Below, piece after piece: positions 15,919-24,305 of a stretch of 43,814 bases of DNA. Origin of the DNA: Verrucomicrobiota bacterium (GTDB lineage Bacteria > Chlamydiota > Chlamydiia > Chlamydiales > SM23-39); assembly GCA_018968815.1 (NCBI GenBank), contig JAGWZL010000015.1, forward strand, positions 1-43,814, read 5' to 3'. The notes under the pieces were generated by a model, which saw nothing but the letters and a program-made list of their open reading frames with translations, did not search any database and had not been told where the DNA came from. The translations under genes and the position numbers were made by a program. How positions within the stretch are numbered: position 1 is the stretch's first letter; the number at the start of each line of letters is the position of its first letter.

Positions 15919-16091
15919 TATACACAAATGAACTCAAAAGTTGGGAATTTGGCAAAGCCGGCGCCGCAGATTTGGGGCAGCGAAGCGGCGCCGAAGCAGC
16001 TCAACTTGAATAAGTTGAGCGATGCAGGCGGCCCCAAAGATGCGGATGTCCGGCGCAGCCAAAAACCAACTTTTGAGTTCATTTGTGTATA
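15919..16091. repeat. 173-bp near-palindrome with 26-bp perfect ends
   Basis: Arms at 15919-15944 and 16066-16091 (beginning TATACACAAATGAACTC) are exact reverse complements. The inside is also largely self-complementary: GCCGGCGCCGC...TTTGGGGC faces GCCCCAAA...CCGGCGC, and CTCAACTT-GAAT-AAGTTGAG forms a hairpin at the tip. It fills most of the gap 15906-16116 between rlmI and the sugar transporter, on whose transcript it would form a large hairpin. No flanking target duplication was evident. Confidence 0.85.
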
Positions 16092-16116
16092 TTGTGAGTG
16101 AAGCGAAGCGACTCTT

Positions 16117-17280
16117 TTATGTAAAGGAAATACTTAAAAGAAAACTCTTCAAATATGAACTTTCAGGATGGAAGATCGAGATCGGGTGATCGTGCGCCTG
16201 ACGGTGTTTTTCCAAAATGCGCACCGACCGTTTCGCCTCGGACGCCGCTCGAAAGAGGATGTTTTGAAACAGAGATTCATCCACATGATACGAACAGGAA
16301 CAGGTGAGAAGTAAACTGTTCGGTTTCATCCGCTCCAAGCAGTAACGGTTGAGATCTTTGTAGGCCCGAAACGCCCTCGGCACATCCTCGCGCCTTTTGA
16401 CAAAGGCGGGCGGATCGAGAATCACAATGTCGTGACTCCAATCGCACCGTTTGAGATAATCAAACACATCGTCGCACACCCAGGTGTGATTGGAAAGGCC
16501 ATTGAGCGCGAGATTTTTTTCCATGCGCGGGCCACATTTTGCGCTCATCTCCACGCTATCTACATGCACCGCTCCCCCAGCGAGCGCGGCAACCGAAAAG
16601 CCACCCGTATAGGCAAAACAGTTGAGCACCTTCTTCCCGTGGCTGATGTTCCGAATGAGCGCGCGCATTTCCCGTTGATCGAGAAAAAGGCCCGTTTTTT
16701 GTCCATCGAGCACATCGACAGCAAATTGCAACCCATTTTCCAGAACAGTGACCTCCGAAACGGGCTCGCCATATAGATGGGCTCGCACCTCATCCAGTCC
16801 CTCTTTGCGCCTCATGAAGGAGGTCGATTTCTCAAAAAGGCTTTTGGGCTTCCACTCATCGATCAGCAGCTGCGCGATGGTTTCTTTCAGTTTTTCAATG
16901 CCCGGATTGGAAACCTGCATCACCAAAATCTGATCATAGGCATCGACGATGAGCCCCGGAATCCCGTCCCCTTCCGCATTGATGAGACGAAATGCATTCG
17001 TATGAGACCGGTGGAACCAACTTCTGCGCAAAGAACAGGCCTCCTGAATCCGCTGGCGGAGCGCATCGAGCACCGTTTCTGAGCCAAACGCAAGCATGTG
17101 CCCCAAAATCGAGCGCCCCTTGGCCAGAGTGGCTATACCCAGTTTTTCTCCAGCAGCGTCAAATACGTCCGCCAAATCGCCATCCTGAAAAGAGGGCGTG
17201 GTTTGCACCGCTCCCGAATAGATCCAATGGTGCCTTTGCCGGATCGGCTTGTCCTTCCCTTTTTTTAAACGAATGCTAAT
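16117..17280 (-). CDS. rlmI: 23S rRNA m5C methyltransferase, RlmI type, apparent ATT start
   Basis: Expected to methylate C1962 of 23S rRNA. From 17280 the frame reads ISIRLKKGKDKPIRQRHHWI and then YSGAV, matching the N-terminal PUA domain of E. coli RlmI ([20 protein letters not shown]). No ATG, GTG or TTG exists there, but ATT at 17280 has a perfect GGGAGG 5 nt upstream, overlapping the end of rimO. The next usable start, GTG at 17208, would delete the start of the PUA domain. Later motifs: FLDQREMR, NCFAYTGGFSVAAL (SAM motif I), VILDPPAFVKRR and CSCSYHV with the expected catalytic cysteine. Length 387 residues against 396 in E. coli. Confidence 0.88.
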   Translation of the reverse strand: MSIRLKKGKDKPIRQRHHWIYSGAVQTTPSFQDGDLADVFDAAGEKLGIATLAKGRSILGHMLAFGSETVLDALRQRIQEACSLRRSWFHRSHTNAFRLINAEGDGIPGLIVDAYDQILVMQVSNPGIEKLKETIAQLLIDEWKPKSLFEKSTSFMRRKEGLDEVRAHLYGEPVSEVTVLENGLQFAVDVLDGQKTGLFLDQREMRALIRNISHGKKVLNCFAYTGGFSVAALAGGAVHVDSVEMSAKCGPRMEKNLALNGLSNHTWVCDDVFDYLKRCDWSHDIVILDPPAFVKRREDVPRAFRAYKDLNRYCLERMKPNSLLLTCSCSYHVDESLFQNILFRAASEAKRSVRILEKHRQAHDHPISIFHPESSYLKSFLLSISFT

Positions 17281-18653
17281 TTGTTCCTCCCTGGCTTGGC
17301 GCCTACTGGCCCCAGAACCCGCCCAATGAAATCGTAGTCTGTAGAATCGGTGATCTCCACCTCATAAAGACGGCCAAATTCTTGTACTTTGCGCCCATCA
17401 TTGATGATGATGTGTCCGTCAATATCGGGGCATTGCCTCTGTGTGCGGGCTTTGAGCAACATTTGCGACTCGGGATGAAACCCCTCCACAATCGCAATGA
17501 CCTTCGTGCCAATGGCTCCCTTCATCCGCTTGCGCACCGCCTTCAACTGCGCCGCAGCTAAAATCTCAAACCGCTTTTGCTTCACCTCTTCTGGGATCTG
17601 GTTCGGCAGTCGGGCTGCATATGCCTCTTTCTCTAGCGAGAATTTGAAAATCCCCACGTTGTCTAAGGCAAATTTCTTCACGAAATCAACCATCTCGGCA
17701 AACTGCTCTTCTGTCTCGCCTGGAAAGCCGACCATCAGGCTCGTTCGAATGGAGACATGGGGAATTTCTTTCCGCAATTTTGCGAGAATCGCCAAAATCT
17801 CTTCCTTTGAGGTCGTGCGATGCATCGCTTTGAGCATCTCGTTATTGATGTGCTGCATCGGCATGTCGAGATACGGACAAATGCGCGGATCGCTTTTCAT
17901 CACCGCGATCAGTTCGTCGTCGATCTCATCGGGATATAGATAGAGCAAACGGAGCCAAAAATCTTTTTTCACTTGCAGCATTTCGCGGAGCAGCGCAGCC
18001 AGGGCCCCTTTTTCTTTGCGGTCTTTGCCATAGTCGCCCAAATCTTGCGCAATTAAAATCACCTCAAATACGCCCTGCGAAAGCAGCGCGTTGAATTCTT
18101 TGAGCACCCTTTCATTCGTTTTGCTTTGCAAGGGTCCTTTGATGGTGGGGATGATGCAAAAGGCGCACCGCTTTTTGCACCCTTCAGCGATTTTCAAATA
18201 GGCGTAATGTTTGGGCGTCGACACCATCCGCGGAACTTCGCCCCATTCGAGATAACTTTTCGCGGAGGTGACCGCTTCGCCAGATTCCCCTGCTGTCACA
18301 GCTTCCAAGATTTTTTCCACATCGCCCGATCCAAGCATATAGTGAATCTCTGGAAAGGCCTCTTTCAATTCGCCGCGGTGCTTTTGCACCATGCAGCCGG
18401 CAATAATGATTTTCGCGCTCTCTTTTTTCAATGCAAACAGCTCTCGGATCGTATCGAACCCCTCTTTGCGCGATGATTCGAGAAAGGCGCACGTGTTGAC
18501 GACGAGAAAATCGGCCTCTTTGGGCTCTGGAGTGATCTCGTAGCCCGCCTTGAGCAAAATTCCGATCATCACTTCGCTATCGACCAGGTTGCGGGCGCAA
18601 CCAAGACTGGTAAAGTGAAATTTATTGTTGGACAAAACGTTTCTATTCAGCAT
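17265..18653 (-). CDS. rimO: Ribosomal protein S12 methylthiotransferase RimO
   Basis: Radical-SAM enzyme that methylthiolates an Asp of ribosomal protein S12. The N-terminal MTTase domain has SLGCARNLVDSEVM with the first cluster Cys, NTCAFLESSRKE and AGCMVQ. The radical-SAM cluster motif is CKKRCAFCIIPTIKG, followed by DLGDYGKD, YLYPDEI, MPMQHINNEML and GFPGETEEQF. The TRAM-like C-terminus ends in DFIGRVLGPVGAKPGRN. I choose the ATG at 18653 (462 residues); a TTG 12 codons upstream would overlap the oppB start. The 3' end overlaps rlmI by 16 nt. The 35-nt divergent gap to oppB must hold promoters for both directions. Confidence 0.95.
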   Translation of the reverse strand: MLNRNVLSNNKFHFTSLGCARNLVDSEVMIGILLKAGYEITPEPKEADFLVVNTCAFLESSRKEGFDTIRELFALKKESAKIIIAGCMVQKHRGELKEAFPEIHYMLGSGDVEKILEAVTAGESGEAVTSAKSYLEWGEVPRMVSTPKHYAYLKIAEGCKKRCAFCIIPTIKGPLQSKTNERVLKEFNALLSQGVFEVILIAQDLGDYGKDRKEKGALAALLREMLQVKKDFWLRLLYLYPDEIDDELIAVMKSDPRICPYLDMPMQHINNEMLKAMHRTTSKEEILAILAKLRKEIPHVSIRTSLMVGFPGETEEQFAEMVDFVKKFALDNVGIFKFSLEKEAYAARLPNQIPEEVKQKRFEILAAAQLKAVRKRMKGAIGTKVIAIVEGFHPESQMLLKARTQRQCPDIDGHIIINDGRKVQEFGRLYEVEITDSTDYDFIGRVLGPVGAKPGRNKLAFV

Positions 18654-18688
18654 GGCAAGAATTATAAGATTTGTTAGATTGGAAAGCA

Positions 18689-19624
18689 ATGATGATTCGA
18701 TTCCTCTTCAAAAAAGGTTTGATCCTTCTCTTTTCGCTGTGGATTGTGGCCACGGGCACCTTTTTTCTCATGCATGCCATTCCCGGAGATCCATTCATTG
18801 GCGAGCGGCACCTTCCTCAAGAGGTGCTCGATTCTCTGTACGCCCATTACGGCTTAGATCAACCGCTCTACGTTCAATACTTTAAATATCTCAATGGGCT
18901 CCTCCATGGCGATTTAGGCCCCTCAATCGTCTATGAAGGGCGGAGCGTGAACCACTTCATCGCCGAGGGGTTTCCCATCTCGGCAAGACTCGGTGTGCAG
19001 GCGCTCAGCCTCGCCATTCCGTGCGGCATTTTATTGGGGACCTTCGCCGCCCTGAAAAGGGGGCGGTGGCAAGATCATGCGGCCATGACTCTGTCCACGG
19101 TCAGCGTTTCGGTGCCCAGTTTTGTCCTGGCGACCCTCTTTCAATATATTTTTTGTCTCAAATTGCACCTCTTGCCGGTCGCTCGCTGGGGCTCTTTTGA
19201 GCATACGATTTTGCCGACTCTGGCGTTAGCGGCCTTGCCTACCGCCTTCATTGCCAGGCTTACCCGCTCCAACATGGTCGAGGTGCTGGGACAAGATTAT
19301 ATCCAAACAGCGCTCGCCAAGGGACTGCCCCTGTTTCGGGTGGCTCTCTGTCATGGTTTGCGCAACGCGTTGCTGCCGGTGCTGACCTATTTAGGGCCTG
19401 TAAGCGCCTCCATTTTGACGGGCAGTTTCATCATTGAGAAGATTTTTGCCATTCCGGGGCTCGGAGCGTGGATGATTCACAGTGTATCGGGTAGAGACTA
19501 TCCGATGATTTTAGGGCTCACCGTGTTTTTCAGCGCCGTGCTGATGATCATCGTGTTTCTTGTAGATATTCTGTACACTCTTGTCGATCCGCGCATTCAA
19601 CTGAGGAGAGTGCGTTATGCTTAA
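18689..19624 (+). CDS. oppB: Oligopeptide/dipeptide ABC transporter permease, OppB type
   Basis: A 311-residue inner-membrane permease with the family pattern: N-terminal helix then HAIPGDPFIGER, YGLDQPLYVQYFKYLNGLLHGDLGPSI (periplasmic loop and re-entry), five more helices and the EAA-type coupling motif DYIQTALAKGLPLFRVALCHGLRNALLPVL. It pairs with OppC to form the channel for peptide import. The start is one of two adjacent ATGs (18689/18692) with GGAAAG upstream. The 3' end overlaps oppC by 8 nt. First gene of oppBCDF. Confidence 0.93.
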   Translation: MMIRFLFKKGLILLFSLWIVATGTFFLMHAIPGDPFIGERHLPQEVLDSLYAHYGLDQPLYVQYFKYLNGLLHGDLGPSIVYEGRSVNHFIAEGFPISARLGVQALSLAIPCGILLGTFAALKRGRWQDHAAMTLSTVSVSVPSFVLATLFQYIFCLKLHLLPVARWGSFEHTILPTLALAALPTAFIARLTRSNMVEVLGQDYIQTALAKGLPLFRVALCHGLRNALLPVLTYLGPVSASILTGSFIIEKIFAIPGLGAWMIHSVSGRDYPMILGLTVFFSAVLMIIVFLVDILYTLVDPRIQLRRVRYA

Positions 19625-20408
19625 AGCGGCTGCTTGGACTCTTGTCATTCTCTTTGTGATGGCGATCATTGGGCCCTTTTTAACGCCATACTCCTATTCA
19701 GACATCCATCTCGAATTAAAGAATACGCCGCCCTGTAGCCAGTTTTGGTTTGGCAGCGATGAGCTGGGCCGCGATCTATTCACCCGCATTTGGTGGGGAG
19801 CGCGCATCTCTTTGTTTGTCGGCATCGCAGCGGCCACCCTCGATATGATCATCGGCGTACTGTGGGGATCGATCGCAGCCTACGCAGGGGACAAAGTGGA
19901 TGAACTCATGATGCGCACGTGCGATATTCTCTATTCGATTCCCTATTTGCTCGTCGTGATTTTACTCACCGTGATTCGGGGCACAGGAATTGGGACGATT
20001 CTCATTGCGATGACCATCACAGGCTGGATCAACATGGCGCGCATTTGCAGAAGCCAAATTTTGCAGCTCAAGCAGCTCGACTATGTGACAGCCGCGCGGG
20101 CCATCGGCGCCTCGCCTGGCCGGATTCTCTTTCGGCATTTGATCCCAAATGCGGGGGGCCCGATCATCGCCGCCATGACGCTGACCATCCCCACCGCGAT
20201 TTTCACCGAGGCGTTTTTAAGCTTTTTGGGGCTTGGCATCCAAGCCCCCGCCGCCAGCTGGGGCGTGATGCTCAACGACGGCGTGAGCGCCCTGCGCTAC
20301 TACCCATGGCGCCTCTTTTTCCCCGCCGCAATGATTACAGTGACCATGCTCTCCTTCAACTTGCTAGGCAATGCGTTACGAGATGCCCTCGACCCTAAAC
20401 TCAGATAA
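19617..20408 (+). CDS. oppC: Oligopeptide/dipeptide ABC transporter permease, OppC type
   Basis: A 263-residue permease: first helix, then FWFGSDELGRDLFTRIWWGARISLFVG (residues 42-68), a signature of OppC/DppC proteins, and the coupling motif DYVTAARAIGASPGRILFRHLIPNA. Six helices, as usual, though slightly short for the family (about 280-300). GAGGAGAG inside the end of oppB is its ribosome site. About 50 nt separate it from oppD, and that gap carries a 36-bp repeat with a promoter-like sequence. Confidence 0.93.
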   Translation: MLKAAAWTLVILFVMAIIGPFLTPYSYSDIHLELKNTPPCSQFWFGSDELGRDLFTRIWWGARISLFVGIAAATLDMIIGVLWGSIAAYAGDKVDELMMRTCDILYSIPYLLVVILLTVIRGTGIGTILIAMTITGWINMARICRSQILQLKQLDYVTAARAIGASPGRILFRHLIPNAGGPIIAAMTLTIPTAIFTEAFLSFLGLGIQAPAASWGVMLNDGVSALRYYPWRLFFPAAMITVTMLSFNLLGNALRDALDPKLR

Positions 20409-20414
20409 CTGAAA

Positions 20415-20450
20415 GCGGTCAAAATTGAGAATATTCAACTGGAACGGGTA
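20415..20450 (+). repeat. 36-bp repeat, single arm of the palindrome near rnhC
   Basis: Identical over 36 bp to 24897-24932, the right arm of the palindrome upstream of rnhC. It starts GCGGTCAAAATTGAG and ends GGAACGGGTA. Here no partner arm is present. It fills the oppC-oppD gap and supplies the -35-like TTGAGA. Confidence 0.9.
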
Positions 20451-20454
20451 CACT
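20425..20454 (+). promoter_or_regulatory. Promoter-like sequence in front of oppD
   Basis: TTGAGA (20425-20430), 18-nt spacer, TACACT (20449-20454), seven bases before the oppD ATG. The geometry is the same as in front of rnhC, so a transcript would begin at or next to the ATG. Confidence 0.4.
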
Positions 20455-20461
20455 ATGGGTT

Positions 20462-21346
20462 ATGCTTGAAGTGCGCGACCTCTCCGTTACCTTCCAGTCT
20501 ATGGGTAAATCCCTCTATGCTGTGCGGGGTGTGAGTTTTGAGATTGGAAAAAGTGCATCGATCGGCATTGTCGGTGAGTCGGGATGCGGGAAAAGCGCCG
20601 CCGCTTTGGCCATTAAGGGCCTGTCAACAGGCCGCGTGGACGGCCAAGTGGTGTTTCAAGGCGATCCGAAAAAAGAGATCGGCATGGTCTTCCAAGATCC
20701 CATGACGTCGTTGAACCCAACCATGAAAATCGGCGATCAAATTGCAGAGGGAATGATCTACCATAGGTTGGCAAAGCGGCGGGAGGCCCGTGCAAAAGCG
20801 ATCGAACTGCTACAGCTCGTCGGCATCCATGACCCAGAAGCGCGGTTCGACCACTATCCCCATCAGCTGAGCGGCGGCCAAAGACAACGGGTGTTGATCG
20901 CCATTGCCATCGCCTGCCATCCAAAATTGCTCATCGCCGATGAACCCACCACAGCTTTAGATGTGACCATTCAGGCGCAAATTTTAGACCTCATTCAACA
21001 GATGCAACAACATTTTCAGATGAGCCTGCTTTTGATCAGCCACGATTTTGGCGTCATCGCCTCCCTGTGCGAACGAGTGCTCGTCATGTATGCCGGCAAA
21101 ATCGTCGAAAGCGGTCCCGTTGACGAGGTGCTGCAGGCGCCCAAACACCCCTATACGCAAATGCTGCTCGATTCAATCCCCAGACTCGATCGCCCCAGAA
21201 ATGCGCCGCTGAAAGCCATCGAAGGCTCTCCTCCTAGTTTGTGGGCGCCCCCTCAAGGCTGCCCCTTTCGAGAGAGATGCCCCTACGCTGCATGGAAATG
21301 TCGAGAAGAACCAAGCGGACCTGTCGCCTGCTGGAGAGCCAAGTGA
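20462..21346 (+). CDS. oppD: Oligopeptide ABC transporter ATPase, OppD type
   Basis: A 294-residue cytosolic ATPase with Walker [12 protein letters not shown] (about 38-48), Q-loop [10 protein letters not shown], signature LSGGQRQRV, Walker [15 protein letters not shown] and H-loop ISHDFGVI. The oligopeptide-type C-terminal extension ends with four cysteines in [18 protein letters not shown]...ACW, as in Opp/Dpp ATPases, where they can hold an iron-sulfur cluster. Slightly shorter than most (320-330). No clear ribosome site. It shares a GTGA overlap with oppF. Confidence 0.93.
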   Translation: MLEVRDLSVTFQSMGKSLYAVRGVSFEIGKSASIGIVGESGCGKSAAALAIKGLSTGRVDGQVVFQGDPKKEIGMVFQDPMTSLNPTMKIGDQIAEGMIYHRLAKRREARAKAIELLQLVGIHDPEARFDHYPHQLSGGQRQRVLIAIAIACHPKLLIADEPTTALDVTIQAQILDLIQQMQQHFQMSLLLISHDFGVIASLCERVLVMYAGKIVESGPVDEVLQAPKHPYTQMLLDSIPRLDRPRNAPLKAIEGSPPSLWAPPQGCPFRERCPYAAWKCREEPSGPVACWRAK

Positions 21347-22113
21347 TCGAAGTGAAACATCTTACCAAAATCTACAAGAAATTCAGGGCTGTCGATGACG
21401 TCTGCCTCCATATCGAAAAAGGGGAAACCCTCGGCCTTGTCGGCGAATCGGGATCGGGAAAATCGACCCTCGGGAAAATGATCGTGGGCCTCATCGAACC
21501 CTCATGGGGAAAAGTGGTGTTTGAAGGGAAAACCAAGCAAACCCTATTGCCCCGCCGCATCCAAATGATCTTCCAAGACCCCTACTCATCTTTAAACCCA
21601 CGCATGAGCGTCGAGTCCATTCTATCTGAACCAACGAACATTCATCGACTGCCAGGAAGAGTCGATGAATTGCTCGATCGGGTCGGCCTGCCCCCTGAGG
21701 CGAAAAAACGGTACCCCCACGAATTCAGCGGCGGCCAAAGACAAAGAATCGGCATCGCTCGCGCCCTCGCCCTCAATCCCGATGTGCTCATCTGCGATGA
21801 ACCCGTTTCAGCCCTCGATGTATCGATTCGAGCGCAAATCATCAACCTATTGCAAGACTTGCAGAATCATTTGGGACTGACCATCCTGTTTATCGCACAC
21901 GATTTGGCTCTCGTCAGACACATCTCCAATCGGATCGCCGTCATGCAAAAAGGCAAAGTGGTGGAAATCGCGGACACAGACGAGCTATTTGATGCGCCTA
22001 AACACCCCTACACGCGCGCTTTGCTCTCATCCATTCCTAAATATGCGAGAAGCCCCTCGCAACAATCAGAAATCATCTCGAACACCTCATCAAACCCGTT
22101 GTCGCTCAAATAA
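21343..22113 (+). CDS. oppF: Oligopeptide ABC transporter ATPase, OppF type
   Basis: I start this at the GTG at 21343, which overlaps the oppD stop and has GGAG upstream; it gives [13 protein letters not shown], the normal OppF beginning. The longer open frame reads through oppD and is false. Walker [14 protein letters not shown]-loop [10 protein letters not shown], signature FSGGQRQRI, Walker [14 protein letters not shown], and [12 protein letters not shown] near the end. At 256 residues it lacks the Cys-rich C-terminal extension of full-length OppF (~320). The last ~35 codons overlap the convergent phosphatase gene by 106 nt. No substrate-binding protein gene (oppA) is present here. Confidence 0.92.
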   Translation: MIEVKHLTKIYKKFRAVDDVCLHIEKGETLGLVGESGSGKSTLGKMIVGLIEPSWGKVVFEGKTKQTLLPRRIQMIFQDPYSSLNPRMSVESILSEPTNIHRLPGRVDELLDRVGLPPEAKKRYPHEFSGGQRQRIGIARALALNPDVLICDEPVSALDVSIRAQIINLLQDLQNHLGLTILFIAHDLALVRHISNRIAVMQKGKVVEIADTDELFDAPKHPYTRALLSSIPKYARSPSQQSEIISNTSSNPLSLK

Positions 22114-22481
22114 TAGGGATCGGGGATCGGCTGCCCTTTATAATTGCGGCTAAAATCGGTGACCAGATGAATTTTTTTTGTATGGTGAGGACTGCGCAGT
22201 TTAAGCTGTTCGGCAATATCCGCTTCAACAGGCAAAATGAGATCATACAAATCAAAAAAAGAATCCTGAAACTGCTGCGTTTTGTGATCGATCAGAATCC
22301 CTCGTTTTTTGGCCGCTTCAAACATGCGCAGAGAAGGCCTTTCCCCTACATGCACCCAACCAATGCCCGCACTATCAGCGTGTGCATCGACTTTACGCGC
22401 TAAAGCGAGATGATTGAAAGTCGCCATCAAAGCCGGCGATCTGCAAATATTGGCCATGCAAACAAAAAGAAGCGTCTTCAT
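22008..22481 (-). CDS. Low-molecular-weight protein phosphatase
   Basis: A 157-residue LMW-PTP-family enzyme: P-loop VCMANICRS with Cys8 nucleophile and Arg14 (CX5R), and the general-acid loop IPDPYY with Asp121. Bacterial members dephosphorylate phosphotyrosine or phosphoarginine; the residue after the first P-loop Cys does not settle which. It is the third gene of a rodZ-pkn1-phosphatase run (27 nt gap to the kinase-like gene), so it may counter phosphorylation in that pathway, though the kinase-like domain there may be inactive. Its 3' end overlaps oppF on the opposite strand. Confidence 0.9.
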   Translation of the reverse strand: MKTLLFVCMANICRSPALMATFNHLALARKVDAHADSAGIGWVHVGERPSLRMFEAAKKRGILIDHKTQQFQDSFFDLYDLILPVEADIAEQLKLRSPHHTKKIHLVTDFSRNYKGQPIPDPYYLSDNGFDEVFEMISDCCEGLLAYLGMDESKARV

Positions 22482-22508
22482 TCAACCTCTGGTTCATGTA
22501 ACCGACAC

Positions 22509-24281
22509 TTATGACACATCGGCAGCGCAGCGGAATCCATAGGTCCCATTCACAGCGCCCGGATTGTTCCGGTGGCGATGGGAGCAGCGTAAATCCTCTT
22601 TGAGGCTCTTCCAACATCCTCCCCGCAGCACTCGATACACTCCTTGAGGAGGCCCTAAAGGATTGTCCGGCTCAACAGAGGAAGCATCATAGTAGTTGTA
22701 AGCATACCAGTCTTGGCACCACTCATACACATTGCCCGCCATGTCATAGAGACCAAACGGATTGGGCGGATAACTCATGACAGAGGTCGTATCAGAACTG
22801 AAAAAATTCGCTTGGCTCCGCTCAATGTCTATGCCTGACGGATAAATGGTTTCTCGACCCGCTGCAGCGGCCGCTTCCCATTCCGCCTCCGTAGGCAATC
22901 GCTTGCCAATCCATTTCGCATAGGCAACCGCCCCATACCAAGTCACCCCAACCACCGGATGTTTGCCATACCCCGATTCGATGATCAATTTACCCGCAGA
23001 ACGTTTCACCCTCGAATCGCGCAATCGAATGATATCATTGTTGTTGTGATCCTTCTCCCCGCCCATCGCTTGGAGAAAACGGACAAATTGCTCATTCGTC
23101 ACCGGATGGATGTCGAGAGCAAAACTGGCCAAATTCACCTTGTGCCGAGGCATCTCATCACGCGCCCCTTCAGAACTCCCCCGCACATAATGACCGCCCG
23201 GAATCACCACCATCTCGGTCAGCATCGGCTCAATCTCCTGCGTCTCTACCTTAGTGGGCGTATAATGGGAAACTTGCGTCTCTCTCTGAAAAATAGCGCC
23301 CGGATCGGGCTCAAATTCTGGACGCGCAATCTCTTTGGGCTTCAGGATCGGCTTGGGCGTCTCCTGAGGCAAAGTCTCTTCTAAAGCAAAAGCCATCTGC
23401 TGACCTGAATCGACAGCCGGCGCCTCCGACAGATGCAGCATCTCTTTCAGGATCGAGCGGGGCGCCAAAAGATACTCACGCATCGCGCCCACTAATTTTT
23501 GCGGACGCACATGGGGGTTCGTTTGCAAACAGCGGCTGATCAGCAAATCCCAATTGTGCGTGAAATCAGGCTGCAAACGGGATGGCAAATCAAAACACCC
23601 TTCAGGCATTTTTCGGATGAGCATGAAATAAGCCAGAATCCCAAACGCATACGCATCCACTTTGGAGCTGATCTCACCCTCGCCCATTTTTTGCTCCGGA
23701 CTCAAAAAAGCAAACGCATGCAAAAACTGCGGATGAGGAAACGTTTTGGCAAGACGCTCCACAAGACGAATCAGACAAATTTTTTCACCAATCAGCCGCG
23801 TCAACCCAAAATCGGTCAACAAAAGCCGCACCCCATCCTCAGCAGGCGCCACAAGAAGATTCGTCAGCTTCAAAGCCCCATGCAACACGTTCGATTCATG
23901 CGCGTAATCCAGCGCTGACGCCACTTGAGAAAGCAAATGGTAGAGATCCTCTTCCGTTAACCCCTTCCCCTTCAACTCAAGATACCGCTCGAGATTCATC
24001 GTTTGACCCAGAGAATCGACTTGCGGATCGGTCACAATAAAAACATGCTCGCCATCCGATGAAACATTGTGAATTTTGGCGATATTGGGATGATCGAGCG
24101 CCGCAATCTCAGACACTTGCGCCTCAAACCGGCGCATGAAAAGCGGATTGGCGCACACCTCGCTAGGCAAAAGCTTGAGAGCGAATTGCCTCTTGATAAA
24201 GCGATGTTCGGCGAGATACAGGTCGCCAAAAGGGCCATCGCCAAGCTTCTTTAATATGGTGTAATCACCTAATTGTTCCAT
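22509..24281 (-). CDS. pkn1: Pkn1-like protein: Ser/Thr kinase-like domain plus FGE-sulfatase domain
   Basis: A 590-residue fusion. The N-terminal Hanks-type domain (about 7-265) has a glycine loop LGDGPFG (13-19), the ATP lysine in FALKLLP (Lys36), the metal motif DFG (157-159) and an APE-like LSPEQ. The catalytic loop, however, reads HGALKLTN (134-141): Ala136 replaces the catalytic Asp of HRDLKxxN. A linker follows, then the FGE/sulfatase-modifying domain (about 355-590): MVVIPGGHYVRGS, VTNEQFVRFL, WIGKRLPTEAEWEAAAAAG, YDMAGNVYEWCQDWY, RVLRGGCW and YGFRCA. Chlamydial Pkn1 has the same two-domain layout. Without the Asp the kinase half may be a pseudokinase acting as a scaffold; a displaced catalytic residue is the alternative. 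Operon with rodZ upstream. Confidence 0.9.
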   Translation of the reverse strand: MEQLGDYTILKKLGDGPFGDLYLAEHRFIKRQFALKLLPSEVCANPLFMRRFEAQVSEIAALDHPNIAKIHNVSSDGEHVFIVTDPQVDSLGQTMNLERYLELKGKGLTEEDLYHLLSQVASALDYAHESNVLHGALKLTNLLVAPAEDGVRLLLTDFGLTRLIGEKICLIRLVERLAKTFPHPQFLHAFAFLSPEQKMGEGEISSKVDAYAFGILAYFMLIRKMPEGCFDLPSRLQPDFTHNWDLLISRCLQTNPHVRPQKLVGAMREYLLAPRSILKEMLHLSEAPAVDSGQQMAFALEETLPQETPKPILKPKEIARPEFEPDPGAIFQRETQVSHYTPTKVETQEIEPMLTEMVVIPGGHYVRGSSEGARDEMPRHKVNLASFALDIHPVTNEQFVRFLQAMGGEKDHNNNDIIRLRDSRVKRSAGKLIIESGYGKHPVVGVTWYGAVAYAKWIGKRLPTEAEWEAAAAAGRETIYPSGIDIERSQANFFSSDTTSVMSYPPNPFGLYDMAGNVYEWCQDWYAYNYYDASSVEPDNPLGPPQGVYRVLRGGCWKSLKEDLRCSHRHRNNPGAVNGTYGFRCAADVS

Positions 24282-24305
24282 GTTTTACACCATATTATAC
24301 TAGCC

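Noticed and set aside
18654..18689. TTG start for rimO, 12 codons upstream
   Set aside because: It would run through the divergent promoter gap into the oppB start; the ATG at 18653 gives the usual RimO N-terminus.
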